64,000 bases of DNA from positions 1 to 64,000 of the forward strand of contig CAZHCA010000012.1 in the NCBI GenBank assembly GCA_964530825.1, written 5' to 3'. The number at the start of each line of letters is the position of its first letter. Position 1 is the first letter of the stretch. This DNA is from CAZHCA01 sp964530825 (GTDB lineage: Bacteria > Bacteroidota > Bacteroidia > Chitinophagales > Saprospiraceae). Below are positions 44,021-53,183 of the stretch, piece after piece. Made by a program: the position numbers and the translations under genes. The notes under the pieces are model-generated. The model was given only the letters and a program-made list of their open reading frames with translations, had not been told where the DNA came from and did no database searches.

Positions 44021-45655
44021 TCAGCGGAGCAACGCAAACAGGATCTGCACAAAAACGATTTTGCTGACGATAGCGATGGGCAACACCAGAGTATATCCGA
44101 TGACCGGCATCTGATTCTTCGCCTTATCCAGCGCAAAATCAAGTATTGCCGGCTGATTAGCCACCACGCCAGTAAGCATCCCGAACGGCAGGCGCATGAT
44201 TTTATAGCCCACCAAGAGCGTAACGAAGGCGGCGCTGAGTGCAATTATGCTGCTGGCTAGGAATATGTAGCCTCCACCCCCACCGGAGATGGTTTCTTTG
44301 AAAGTGTGCCCCGAATTCACACCAATACCGGCGAGCAAAAAGATTAAGCCTACTTGACGCAGGGTGAGGTTGGCGCCGTAGGGAAGTGTCCAGACAATCG
44401 GGCCGGTCCGGCGCAGACTGCCCAGGACCAGCGCCACAATGAGGGGGCCGCCGGCGTAGCCGAGCTTGAAGTTTACATCGCCAGGGAGCTGGAAAGTGAT
44501 CATGCCGAGAAGCAAGCCCAGGCCCATTCCCAATCCAAAAGATAATAAGTTGATCTGGCTGAGGGCGTAGTAGGAGTCGCCGAACAACCGCAAGATGGCA
44601 GGGAGGTCTTCGCGCCGCGCAATAATGCGTACCCGGTCTCCAAGTTCCAATACCATCTCCGAGGTAGCGAGCATATCATTATCGCCCCGAATGATGCGTG
44701 TAATCACAGCTGGGAAACGCTCCCAAAGATTGAGGGTAGCGATCTGCTGCCCTGCGATGTCCGGATTCGACACAAAGACCTGATGGGGCTGGTAATCGGT
44801 TTTTTCAAAAGGAATATCGCGATCGAGAGTAACGCCAAGCACTTTGGCGATTTCATCTACTTCGTGTTGGTCGCCCACCACGGCGATCTCATCGCCGACT
44901 TTAAAGGTGGTGTCCCAGTTGACCAGGCTCACCTCGCCATCGCGCTGGACCCTTCCGAAGATGGCAGTCCATTGATTTTTCAGCCGCAAATCGCGAAGTG
45001 GGATACCCGTTGCCTCAACTTGCTGCACCTGAATAACTCGAGTTTTGATCTGCTGCCGTAGGGGATATAATTTACGAAAGCTGGATTCCTCAGCAGAGTA
45101 GTCGATTCTCAAGACCCGCTGTAGCACCGTAATGGCAATCATCGAGCCCAGCACGCCCATTGGGTAGGAGATAGAATAACCGATTACGCCCGCCTCGCTC
45201 ATCCCTTTTTTCATTGCCTCCTCCAGCGATGCATTGCTTATGGCATCCAGCAGGCCGGCTAATGCCGGGGTATTGGTAGAACTGCCGGCGTAAACGCCCG
45301 AGGTGGTAGCCGCATCAAAATGAAACAGAAAATGCAACCCTAAGGCTACCAAAGCAGAAAACGCCTGCATAGCAAAAATAAAAATTAGGTCACGCGAACC
45401 GCGGCGGCGAAAAGTATTGAAAAAGCTGGGACCACTGGTGAGGCCAATGGTATAAACAAAGATGGCCAGCCCCATGAAAATGATAAACTCCGGTAGGTAC
45501 AAATCCGGGCTGAGGCTACCGAAAGCCAACCCCACAAAAAGCACGGCCGCTACACCCAGTCCACTACCCCGCACTTTGATGCTGCCAATACCGTACCCCA
45601 CCGCAATAACGATGAAGAGCAGAAGGATTTGGTTTTCCTTGAAAGTCTCTACCAT
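44021..45655 (-). CDS. AspT/YidE/YbjL-type transporter with two TrkA-C domains
   Basis: 544 residues. Two membrane halves (about 1-180 and 370-544) enclose two cytosolic TrkA-C (RCK_C) domains at about 205-275 and 290-365 (VNWDTTFKVGDEIAVVGDQH, MVLELGDRVRIIARREDLPA). Conserved blocks of the family are VYTIGLTSGPSFFNTFRRRG, VYAGSSTNTPALAGLLDAIS and NSGHTFKETISGGGGGYIFL. AspT exchanges aspartate and alanine; for most relatives the substrate is not known. It ends near the terminator shared with the propeller gene. Confidence 0.85.
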   Translation of the reverse strand: MVETFKENQILLLFIVIAVGYGIGSIKVRGSGLGVAAVLFVGLAFGSLSPDLYLPEFIIFMGLAIFVYTIGLTSGPSFFNTFRRRGSRDLIFIFAMQAFSALVALGLHFLFHFDAATTSGVYAGSSTNTPALAGLLDAISNASLEEAMKKGMSEAGVIGYSISYPMGVLGSMIAITVLQRVLRIDYSAEESSFRKLYPLRQQIKTRVIQVQQVEATGIPLRDLRLKNQWTAIFGRVQRDGEVSLVNWDTTFKVGDEIAVVGDQHEVDEIAKVLGVTLDRDIPFEKTDYQPHQVFVSNPDIAGQQIATLNLWERFPAVITRIIRGDNDMLATSEMVLELGDRVRIIARREDLPAILRLFGDSYYALSQINLLSFGLGMGLGLLLGMITFQLPGDVNFKLGYAGGPLIVALVLGSLRRTGPIVWTLPYGANLTLRQVGLIFLLAGIGVNSGHTFKETISGGGGGYIFLASSIIALSAAFVTLLVGYKIMRLPFGMLTGVVANQPAILDFALDKAKNQMPVIGYTLVLPIAIVSKIVFVQILFALLR

Positions 45656-45691
45656 AAACCGGGCGCTTTCGGGTACGCCCGTGAAGGTACA

Positions 45692-48025
45692 CTAAAATTT
45701 GAAAGTGGCCGCCAAACTGGGCAGAATCGGTAGCTGGTCGACTCGCGTATTCGTTAGGCGATCGACGTAAAACACATTGGCCCGGTCGTAGAGATTAGTT
45801 ACGCTAGCCAGGAGTTCTAAGCTGGTGTATTTGCCCAGTGTGAAGGTACGCTTGAGCGATGCATCTAACCGGTGATAGTCGGAGAGGCGACCGCCGTTGA
45901 GATCCTCGTCGAGCAGGGTACCAATGGGAAAATTTCCGGTTAGCACATCCGTCTGCAGCAGGTCCTGTTCCAGATTGACGTTCTGGTAAAAACCCTGGGT
46001 CTGGGTGAAGGGAAAACCCGAACCGTAGTTCCAACGCAGGCCGGCTTCCCATTCGTTGTTCGTGCCGAAGGTATAGGACGCCAACAGGTTAATGTTGTGG
46101 CGCCGGTCGAAGATCGTTGGGTACTCCTGGAAGCCGTCATCGCGGGTCACGCGAGCCAGTGAGTAAGTACTCCAAAGGTAAAAGTCGCGCGCTTGGTAGC
46201 GGGCCGAAAAGTCGATTCCGTAAGCATCGCCGGTCTCGGTAATGAAGTCGGGATCAGAAGCGCTCAGTTTGTTGCGGTTAATGTTGATCAGTTGGCGGAA
46301 ACGCTTGTAGTAGGGCTCTACGTTAATGGTCAGCCGGTCCGATACATCGTATTCGACCCCGGCAATGGCGTGGGCCGATTTTTGCAGGCGATCGTCGGTC
46401 GGTGTTGTAGTGCCGGGTTCGAAGAGGGTTTCTTCCGGTCCGGCTAGGAAGCCGATAAAGAAATTGACGATGTCTAGATCGTTGAGTGTACTGATCAGAT
46501 TTTGAGAGTACAGTCCGCCGGCAGCTTTGAATCGAAGGCGAGGCGTAGCGTTGTATTTGATGCCCAGTCGAGGCTCGAGTTGAAATGCCGACTGGGAGGC
46601 GTAAAATTGCAGCCTTAGTCCGGGCTCGATGATCAGGCGATCGTTGAAATTGTGCTTGTACTTAAAATACCCAGCTAACTCCGTGGTGAAATCTTCTTGC
46701 TGAAAAGACAGTCCTACCGGATTGAGAAATTCGAAATCGGTATTGAAACCGGTAAAAGCAAAACCATAGTCGATCTGGTTATTCAGCCCGAAATAGGTGA
46801 AATTCAGCTGAGCGGTATAATTCGTAATGCCGCTTCGGCGGGGCCCGGCGCCCTGTTCCACCAGTTCAATCTCGTAGTCGCTAAAGGAAACGGTACCGTC
46901 GATCACAATATTTGAGGTGGGCGGTACCAGGGTAAAGTCGGCACCCCCACCGTAAGTAGTCCATTCAGAAGTAGCTAACCCCACGAAGTCGAATTCGTCG
47001 TTAAAGGCAAAGCCGAAGAGGTTGAGTTTGCTACCATTGCCGCTGACGAAAGATAATTTCCCGTACAAATCGCGCCAAGTGTATGGCAATCCGATATCAT
47101 CGAGGTCCGACAACGTGGTGTCCCGGGCGGCAAAGGAGAAGAAAGCAGTATCGGTCGCATAACCGTAGAGGGAGGGTGAGGTCTCGGCAATCAGAGACTG
47201 TTTGGCGGTAAGCAGAAAAGAGGTACTTCCACCAGTTTCTTCGTTGAATTTTTTTAGGGGGCCCTCCAGCAGCACCTTGGCCTGGAAAGGGCTGGCCGAA
47301 GCCAGTCCGCTCAATCGTTTTTTATTGCCCTCCCGGGTCTGGATATCGACTACGGCCGAGATGCGGCCGCCATATTCAGAATTAAAACCGCCGGTATACA
47401 CATCAACATTGCGCAAGGTTTCGGTCTCAAATACCGAGAAAAAGCCAATCGAGTGGAAAGGATTATACAAAATCATTCCATCTAGCATGATCATGTTCTG
47501 CACCGGCGAACCACCTCGAATGTAGAGCTGGCCGCCCTGATCGCCCGAAGAGATAATCCCCGGCAATACGGGCAAGTACTGGGCAATATCGGGTTCGCCT
47601 CCGGTAGCCGGCAAGGACCGGATTTCCTGGGGCGAGACGGCCAATTTCGACACCTGTACGTCGGACCGGGCTTGCTCACGCCGGGCCGATACGTTGACCG
47701 TGCTGAGGTCTACCGAGCTCGAGGAAAGTACAATCCGCTCGTAAGTGATGCCGCCATCTTTTACGGATATCTTAATGGTCGTACTGTCGTATCCTACGTA
47801 CGAGGCTACCAGGGTGTAGTCGCCCGGCTCCACATTGCTCAGGGAGAAAAAGCCATCGAGGTCAGTATTAGTACCAATGTTAGCACCTTCCAACCGGATG
47901 GTCCCGTAAATGATTGGCTCACCACTTTCCTGGTCGTAAACATTACCGCGAATAATACCGCCAGATTGTGCGTAAAGAGAAGATAGGCTAGCGAAAAAAA
48001 GTAGGAGCAGTAGCGGTCGCTTCAT
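45692..48025 (-). CDS. TonB-dependent outer-membrane receptor
   Basis: 777 residues with signal peptide MKRPLLLLLFFASLSSLYAQ. Residues about 22-105 are a carboxypeptidase-regulatory-like domain (GIIRGNVYDQESGEPIIYGT), then a plug domain (about 120-225: YIRGGSPVQNMIMLDGMILY, FNSEYGGRISAVVDIQTREG), then a 22-strand-type barrel ending in LAATFKF. It imports a nutrient using TonB energy. No SusD partner is adjacent, so a siderophore, metal or small peptide is as likely as a glycan. It is separated from the transporter gene by only 36 bp on the same strand, so both could be co-expressed. Confidence 0.9.
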   Translation of the reverse strand: MKRPLLLLLFFASLSSLYAQSGGIIRGNVYDQESGEPIIYGTIRLEGANIGTNTDLDGFFSLSNVEPGDYTLVASYVGYDSTTIKISVKDGGITYERIVLSSSSVDLSTVNVSARREQARSDVQVSKLAVSPQEIRSLPATGGEPDIAQYLPVLPGIISSGDQGGQLYIRGGSPVQNMIMLDGMILYNPFHSIGFFSVFETETLRNVDVYTGGFNSEYGGRISAVVDIQTREGNKKRLSGLASASPFQAKVLLEGPLKKFNEETGGSTSFLLTAKQSLIAETSPSLYGYATDTAFFSFAARDTTLSDLDDIGLPYTWRDLYGKLSFVSGNGSKLNLFGFAFNDEFDFVGLATSEWTTYGGGADFTLVPPTSNIVIDGTVSFSDYEIELVEQGAGPRRSGITNYTAQLNFTYFGLNNQIDYGFAFTGFNTDFEFLNPVGLSFQQEDFTTELAGYFKYKHNFNDRLIIEPGLRLQFYASQSAFQLEPRLGIKYNATPRLRFKAAGGLYSQNLISTLNDLDIVNFFIGFLAGPEETLFEPGTTTPTDDRLQKSAHAIAGVEYDVSDRLTINVEPYYKRFRQLININRNKLSASDPDFITETGDAYGIDFSARYQARDFYLWSTYSLARVTRDDGFQEYPTIFDRRHNINLLASYTFGTNNEWEAGLRWNYGSGFPFTQTQGFYQNVNLEQDLLQTDVLTGNFPIGTLLDEDLNGGRLSDYHRLDASLKRTFTLGKYTSLELLASVTNLYDRANVFYVDRLTNTRVDQLPILPSLAATFKF

Positions 48026-48128
48026 CGGGAATTATTTGTGTGTTCTTTTTCGACACGCCAAATAACTAAATAATCCCTAGATTTAACGCCTACCGTTTGG
48101 TTTAATTTGTCAGAAAACAACCTATGTA

Positions 48129-48746
48129 TCAGGAAAACTCTAGCACACCTGCGCCAAGGCGCAGAACAGTGGGGCGCTCCTCCGTGCAGTCGACGATTGT
48201 CGAGGGATTGTTACCGCCCATGCCACTGTCGATTACTAAGTCGACTCGTTTTTTAAAATCTTCGTAAATATCTTCCGGATCGGTAAAGTACTCCAGTATT
48301 TCATCGTCCGATTTGAGCGAGGTAGTCAGGATAGGACGCCCCAAATACTCGACAATACGCAAGGGCACATTATGTTGGGGAACTCGGATCCCGATCGTCT
48401 TTTTGCGGTTCTTAAACAATTTGGGCACGTCGCTGGAGGCTTTCAAGATAAAGGTGAAAGGTCCCGGCAGATTTTTTTTTAACATGCGAAAGGTAGGCGT
48501 GTCAATCGTAGCGGTGTATTCCGACATCTGGCTGATATCTTTGCAGATCATTGCCAGCATTGCCTTTTTGGGATCTAGATTACGCAATTGACAGATGCGC
48601 TCGATCGCTTTCTGATTCTGAATATCACAACCTAATCCGTACACTGTATCTGTCGGATAGATAATTACTCCCCCACTTTCGAGAGTCTCAACCACCTGCC
48701 GGATTTTGCGCTCCGCTGGATTGTCAGGATTTATTTTCAACAGCAT
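48129..48746 (-). CDS. L-threonylcarbamoyladenylate synthase-like protein (YciO/YrdC/Sua5 family)
   Basis: About 205 residues starting MLLKINPDNPAERKIRQVVE; the longer frame upstream is not conserved in kind. It has the YrdC fold: ESGGVIIYPTDTVYGLGCDI, KKAMLAMICKDISQMSEYTA, LPGPFTFILKA, IGIRVPQHNVPLRIVEYLGR and PSTIVDCTEERPTVLRLGAG. Family enzymes make threonylcarbamoyl-AMP for t6A37 of tRNAs; YciO-type members are close relatives with weaker evidence for this. This protein looks more YciO-like in length (no Sua5 C-terminal domain). Confidence 0.85.
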   Translation of the reverse strand: MLLKINPDNPAERKIRQVVETLESGGVIIYPTDTVYGLGCDIQNQKAIERICQLRNLDPKKAMLAMICKDISQMSEYTATIDTPTFRMLKKNLPGPFTFILKASSDVPKLFKNRKKTIGIRVPQHNVPLRIVEYLGRPILTTSLKSDDEILEYFTDPEDIYEDFKKRVDLVIDSGMGGNNPSTIVDCTEERPTVLRLGAGVLEFS

Positions 48747-48866
48747 TTCCCTATCGCATTGGTACAAATCGAAATATAAGGAAAAAAGGCCTAAGGGCAA
48801 CGAGGCTCGGCATCTTGAGGTAAGACACACTCACACCTTAGACGGAGCTAAGTCGTGATCTTGCGC

Positions 48867-50333
48867 CTAAAAATCTCGGTCAAAGTCATCGTCCAGCATA
48901 TCGGCCAGCAGATCGCGGAAGGAGAAACTGGATTCCAATACATCTTTACTGATGACGTTGAATTCAGCAAGTCCGTGTAAAACCAGTTCCATATAGGTGT
49001 ATACCTCGTCTGTTTTGGCGTTGGTGTTTTGTTCGACAAATTTCTTCAGCCCAGCTACTTTTTCCAGCTGTTCGCGGTATTCCTTATCGCTGCAGTCATT
49101 GAGTAGCTGAATGGTATTGCCGCCGGAGAAGAAGGCACGGATCGTACCAAAGGGATCTTTTTCCTGCCCCCGCTTCAACTTGTCGGGATTGGGGAAATGA
49201 TCGAGGAAGATTTCTTTGATCGCCTTGCCCATCAGAGCCATGGCTACGTTGTAGGGCCCCTCTTGCTCGCCCTCATAGACCAGCTCCACCTTACCGGTTA
49301 TGGCGGGGATTACACCCCAGAAGTCGGTAATCCGGGCGGTAGTAGATTTTTCCCGGTTCATCAGCAGACGACGCTCTCCGGTGCTCACCAGATTCTCGTA
49401 ACCGGCAATACTCAGGCGGGCCGATACGCCGCTTTTCTCATCGATAAACTCGCTTTCGCGGGCCTCGAAAGAGATCCGCTCCAACAAAATCTGCAGTACA
49501 TCCGGCACCCTTACCACCTTTTGATCCTCCAGCAGTTTGGCTTCCTGCTGCGTTATGCGCCGTGCGATATCGATCGTTTTCGGATAGTGGGTCAGAATTT
49601 GGCTCTCGATACGGTCTTTCAAAGGCGTGATAATGCTACCCCGGTTGGTGTAATCTTCGGGATTTGCTGTAAAGACAAACTGAATATCCAGCGGCAACCG
49701 CAACTTAAAGCCTCGAATCTGGATATCGCCTTCCTGTAAGATATTGAATAGCGAAACCTGGATACGCGCCTGCAAATCGGGCAACTCATTGATCACAAAT
49801 ACGCCGCGATGGGCGCGTGGCACCAGTCCGAAGTGGATGACGCGCTCATCAGAATAAGGCAGCTTCATCGTGGCCGCTTTGATAGGGTCGGCATCACCAA
49901 TCAGGTCGGCCACGCTAACGTCGGGCGTAGCCAGTTTTTCTACATAGCGCTCCGAGCGGTGCAGCCATTCAATGGGAGTCTCATCGCCCTGCTCAGCGAT
50001 CAGATCTCTTGCAAAGCGGCTGATGGGCTGTAGCGGATCATCGTTGAGTTCGCTACCGGCCACTACGGGAATGTATTCGTCAAGCAGATTAACCAATAGA
50101 CGGGCAATCCGGGTCTTGGCCTGCCCACGCAAACCAAGCAGCAAGATGTTGTGGCGCGACAAGATCGCCCGCTCGATATCAGGCAGTACCGTATCGTCGA
50201 ATCCGACGATACCTTCGAATACTTTTTCTTTTTGGCCGAGTTTTTTGATGAGGTTGGTCCGCAATTCTTCTTTGACCGCACGTGGTCGGTAGTCACTGGT
50301 TTTGAGCTCTCCCAAGGTTTTGATAGAATGCAT
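48867..50333 (-). CDS. ChlI/MoxR-like AAA+ ATPase
   Basis: About 488 residues from MHSIKTLGELKTSDYRPRAV; 17 upstream codons are less likely. The AAA core has the Walker A GLRGQAKTRIARLL (with Ala before the Lys-Thr), the pre-sensor block GLVPRAHRGVFVINELPDLQ (Walker B region with Asn-Glu), and FVFTANPEDYTNRGSIITPL (sensor 1). This is the pattern of the magnesium-chelatase ChlI-like ATPases widespread in bacteria that lack chlorophyll. Such ATPases usually act with a VWA-domain protein; none is beside it here. Its C-terminal ~150 residues are helical and family-specific. Confidence 0.82.
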   Translation of the reverse strand: MHSIKTLGELKTSDYRPRAVKEELRTNLIKKLGQKEKVFEGIVGFDDTVLPDIERAILSRHNILLLGLRGQAKTRIARLLVNLLDEYIPVVAGSELNDDPLQPISRFARDLIAEQGDETPIEWLHRSERYVEKLATPDVSVADLIGDADPIKAATMKLPYSDERVIHFGLVPRAHRGVFVINELPDLQARIQVSLFNILQEGDIQIRGFKLRLPLDIQFVFTANPEDYTNRGSIITPLKDRIESQILTHYPKTIDIARRITQQEAKLLEDQKVVRVPDVLQILLERISFEARESEFIDEKSGVSARLSIAGYENLVSTGERRLLMNREKSTTARITDFWGVIPAITGKVELVYEGEQEGPYNVAMALMGKAIKEIFLDHFPNPDKLKRGQEKDPFGTIRAFFSGGNTIQLLNDCSDKEYREQLEKVAGLKKFVEQNTNAKTDEVYTYMELVLHGLAEFNVISKDVLESSFSFRDLLADMLDDDFDRDF

Positions 50334-50591
50334 GCTTAAGTTTTTGCAATTTCGGAGTACAATGCTAGATGCCTTAAACGGCAATGGAACTTCGTAAATT
50401 GATCAAACATTCGCTTTTGCCAATGGTTTGTTCACCGCCCGGAATTGTAAAAAATATTAGCCCAATTGCTAAGCCAAGCGGTAAGTTTTTCGCATTTTAA
50501 CCGCCTAAATAAAGGTCCTGAACTTGAATATTTGCCCCGGTTCTGCTTTTTCCCTGCATTAAAACGAACCGATCCGCTTAATCCGACAACC

Positions 50592-51347
50592 ATGAGATGG
50601 ACTTCCCTGCTAGCCGTTTGTTTGCTTTTGTTCACCAGCTCCGGCTGCCTGGAAATATTTGAAAAAATGACACTTGAGCGTGATGGCAGCGGCACCTACA
50701 CCATGACGTTCGATATGAGCAAGCTATTTTCTGATCCTAGCCTGAGCCAGTTTTTCAATCAGGCTATGGAGGAAGGCGGCGAGACCGATTTTAAATTTTT
50801 CGGCGAAGCCGGCGAAGGCCCCATCGATACGATCTTGCAAATCACCGACTTGCTGGAGGGTAAAAACGTGCGGTTTAGCCATCCCGAGGTGATGGAGCGC
50901 AGCCGCATGCGCATGATCATGGATCAGGACCAGGACACGCTAGCTTTCTCCATGGAGCTTGATTTTAAAGACGTCTCCGAGATCGAAAAATTTTTCCAGG
51001 GGCTGATGGAAATGTCCGACGAAGAAGATCAAGCCGACATACTTAGCCCGACCAGCAATTTTATTCCGGCCGGGAGTGCCTTCAGCCTGAGCGGCAGAAC
51101 CCTGTCGCGCGCTATTGCCCCCAAAAGCGAAGAGCCCGGTCTGAATGGAGAGGACCAGGCCATGGCTGAGCTATTTCTTGCAGCAGCTACCTATACGGCC
51201 GAATTTCATTTTCCGGGCCGCGTTAAAAAAACCAACATGCCCAACGCCGTGATCGATGGCAAAACTGTGATCGTTTCCGTGCCTGTAATGGACATCCTCA
51301 GTGGGCGCGCCAACCTGAGCGGCGATATCAAATTCAAAAAGCGCTAG
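50592..51347 (+). CDS. Lipoprotein of unknown function
   Basis: About 251 residues from MRWTSLLAVCLLLFTSSGCL, with lipobox TSSGC; the 42 in-frame codons upstream are not signal-like. The mature protein begins with EIFEKMTLERDGSGTYTMTF, a repeated beta-strand pattern seen in Bacteroidota lipoproteins of unnamed families. The later part is rich in Met, Glu and Asp. No catalytic motif is visible. The next gene starts 4 bp after its stop, and rlmH follows that, so the three are probably one operon. Confidence 0.7.
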   Translation: MRWTSLLAVCLLLFTSSGCLEIFEKMTLERDGSGTYTMTFDMSKLFSDPSLSQFFNQAMEEGGETDFKFFGEAGEGPIDTILQITDLLEGKNVRFSHPEVMERSRMRMIMDQDQDTLAFSMELDFKDVSEIEKFFQGLMEMSDEEDQADILSPTSNFIPAGSAFSLSGRTLSRAIAPKSEEPGLNGEDQAMAELFLAAATYTAEFHFPGRVKKTNMPNAVIDGKTVIVSVPVMDILSGRANLSGDIKFKKR

Positions 51348-51350
51348 CCG

Positions 51351-51776
51351 ATGATCGAGCGCCTGCGCAAGACACTACAAGAGGCTTCCGACCTCATCAA
51401 AGAACAGGCGGGCAGCCTGGGGGAAAACGCCAGGGAAAGAACCTATCAACTCATGGAAGACTGGCTGGAGATTTTTCCCCAGTTGGAGATCTATGGCCTT
51501 GAAATTACCAGCTTCGCTCTCAGCATGGGCATCAGCCCGGCACTTAATGTAGAACTCAGAGGCGCCCACCAAGATTTTCCGCCCGAGCGCTTAGATCAGA
51601 TCCTGGAAGAGTGCCGGTCCAATACGGCACTGAGCTCCATCTTTTCTACCGTAAAAACCACCTACAAACTGCACCGCCGCATCTATGCCAACCTCCACAA
51701 CCCCCTGCTGGTTAAAGTACGCATCCAGATACCACCTGAGATCAAAGTATACATCGGCGAACCTATAGTCGAGTAA
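51351..51776 (+). CDS. Hypothetical cytosolic protein between lipoprotein gene and rlmH
   Basis: 141 residues without signal peptide. It has an amphipathic helical N-terminus (LRKTLQEASDLIKEQAGSLG) and a beta-rich C-terminal half (ITSFALSMGISPALNVELRG, LLVKVRIQIPPEIKVYIGEP). I recognise no family. The start is 4 bp after the lipoprotein stop and the end 4 bp before rlmH, which indicates tight co-transcription. Confidence 0.65.
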   Translation: MIERLRKTLQEASDLIKEQAGSLGENARERTYQLMEDWLEIFPQLEIYGLEITSFALSMGISPALNVELRGAHQDFPPERLDQILEECRSNTALSSIFSTVKTTYKLHRRIYANLHNPLLVKVRIQIPPEIKVYIGEPIVE

Positions 51777-51779
51777 ATT

Positions 51780-52253
51780 ATGAAGGTCAGTGTATGGGCG
51801 ATTGGAAAAACAAAAGACACCTACCTGGAGGCAGGACTGGAGATCTACCGCCAACGCCTACCCCACTACCTACCTTTCGAATGGCATATTCTGCCCGACG
51901 TCAAAAACGCCGGCAAACATACGCCCGATCAGCTCAAAGTAAAGGAGGGTGAAGCCGTACTTCGCAAGATAACCAACCAGGATTACCTCGTTCTGCTCGA
52001 AGAGCGCGGGCGCCAGTATACTTCGGTTGAATTTACTGGTTTAATGGAGCATTACCTGCAGCTCCCTTACCGACAGATCATTTTCTTGATCGGCGGATCT
52101 TTCGGGTTCTCCCAAGCAGTCTACCACCGGGGGAATGCGCAGTTAGCCTTGTCAAAAATGACATTTTCACATCAGATGGTACGGCTTTTTCTATTGGAAC
52201 AGTTGTACCGGGCGATGACAATTGTTCGGAATGAGGGGTACCACCATTTTTGA
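51780..52253 (+). CDS. rlmH: 23S rRNA (pseudouridine-1915 N3) methyltransferase RlmH
   Basis: 157-residue SPOUT methyltransferase, normal length for RlmH. Recognisable are MKVSVWAIGKTKDTYLEAGL, LLEERGRQYTSVEFTGLMEH, the knotted SAM site IIFLIGGSFGFSQAVYHRGN, and the C-terminal MTFSHQMVRLFLLEQLYRAM with EGYHHF, all close to the family. It methylates helix 69 of the large ribosomal subunit after 70S assembly. It ends the lipoprotein-hypothetical-rlmH unit. Confidence 0.96.
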   Translation: MKVSVWAIGKTKDTYLEAGLEIYRQRLPHYLPFEWHILPDVKNAGKHTPDQLKVKEGEAVLRKITNQDYLVLLEERGRQYTSVEFTGLMEHYLQLPYRQIIFLIGGSFGFSQAVYHRGNAQLALSKMTFSHQMVRLFLLEQLYRAMTIVRNEGYHHF

Positions 52254-52261
52254 TGGGGTGA

Positions 52262-52499
52262 AAGGGCCGTGCTGCGCGGGCTTTCTTACGCTCGCTTTAC
52301 GGAAACGCGGAGCGGGGGATGGCGCCCAAGGGCGTCGAGGTATAGTGGAATGGTCCTTTGCACAAGTAAGCTGGCCTCCTCTGCGATGGCGGATACCTCC
52401 AGCTATCCGCGATGTAGGGGCTCACCCACTGCTTCCGAGCACTACCCGTCACGCCTTGAAGAGCCCACAGAGCGAGCCAAAACGCGCAGCACTTCCCTT
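52262..52499. repeat. Structured non-coding element with terminal inverted repeats
   Basis: The ends AAGGGccGTGCTGCGCG (52262-52278) and CGCGCAGCACttCCCTT (52483-52499) are inverted repeats matching at 15 of 17 positions. Inside are smaller hairpins, including GCGGATA/TATCCGC, and a GCGCCC/GGGCG pair. The segment is GC-rich compared with usual intergenic DNA and has no credible gene on either strand. It looks like a short repeat element (MITE or REP-like) or a structured RNA. It fills most of the gap between rlmH and the rhomboid gene. Confidence 0.5.
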
Positions 52500-52537
52500 A
52501 AAATAACTACCTTTACACTCCTATCAATTTACCCGTA

Positions 52538-53179
52538 ATGATCAACCTTACTATTATACTTGTCATTGTAACGGCCTTGATCTCCTATCAGGCCTTTTCA
52601 AATATCAGCATGCGACAGCAACTCGTCTTTCATCCCTATACCGTCGCCCACGACGGCCAATGGTTCCGGTTGCTCACTCATGGATTCATCCATGCCGATT
52701 GGTCGCATTTGCTGATCAATATGTTCGTTTTGTACCAATTTGGGGAATACGTGGAGTACATTTTTACCGATCTCATTTTTGGTCCCGCCATGGGACGGAT
52801 TGCCTACGTACTCATGTACCTCTCCGCAATTGCCATTGCAGCTTTGCCTGCCTACTTCAGGCATCAGAACAATCCTGGCTACGCCTCACTGGGTGCCTCG
52901 GGCGCCACTTCTGCTATGGTCATGGCGTACGTACTGGTCAACCCCTGGTCGTGGTTTATCTTTCCGCCCGTTCCCGCGATTGTCTTTGGAATCGGGTATT
53001 TGTGGTATTCTTCTTACATGGGAAAAAGAGGCGGGGACAATATAGCCCACGACGCCCACTTTTGGGGCGCAGTTTACGGCGTTATTTTTTTCCTGATTTC
53101 CATTATGGCTTTGAAACCTGAATTGCTACCGGTGATCTGGCAAAACCTGCTCGCCGGTCCCACCATGCCCAATTTCTAG
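52538..53179 (+). CDS. Rhomboid family intramembrane serine protease
   Basis: 213 residues, about six transmembrane helices. Family blocks: FRLLTHGFIHADWSHLLINM with VLYQFGEYVE, the catalytic Ser in YASLGASGATSAMVMAYVL (GASG), and the His in NIAHDAHFWGAVYGVIFFL. It cleaves other membrane proteins within the bilayer. The catalytic dyad is complete. The next gene starts 4 bp later, which points to co-transcription. Confidence 0.88.
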   Translation: MINLTIILVIVTALISYQAFSNISMRQQLVFHPYTVAHDGQWFRLLTHGFIHADWSHLLINMFVLYQFGEYVEYIFTDLIFGPAMGRIAYVLMYLSAIAIAALPAYFRHQNNPGYASLGASGATSAMVMAYVLVNPWSWFIFPPVPAIVFGIGYLWYSSYMGKRGGDNIAHDAHFWGAVYGVIFFLISIMALKPELLPVIWQNLLAGPTMPNF

Positions 53180-53183
53180 TCGT

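Noticed and set aside
52269..52492. The GTGCTGCGCG / CGCGCAGCAC ends as another attC-like site.
   Set aside because: There are no AAC and GTT core triplets, and the internal pairing does not form one long stem.
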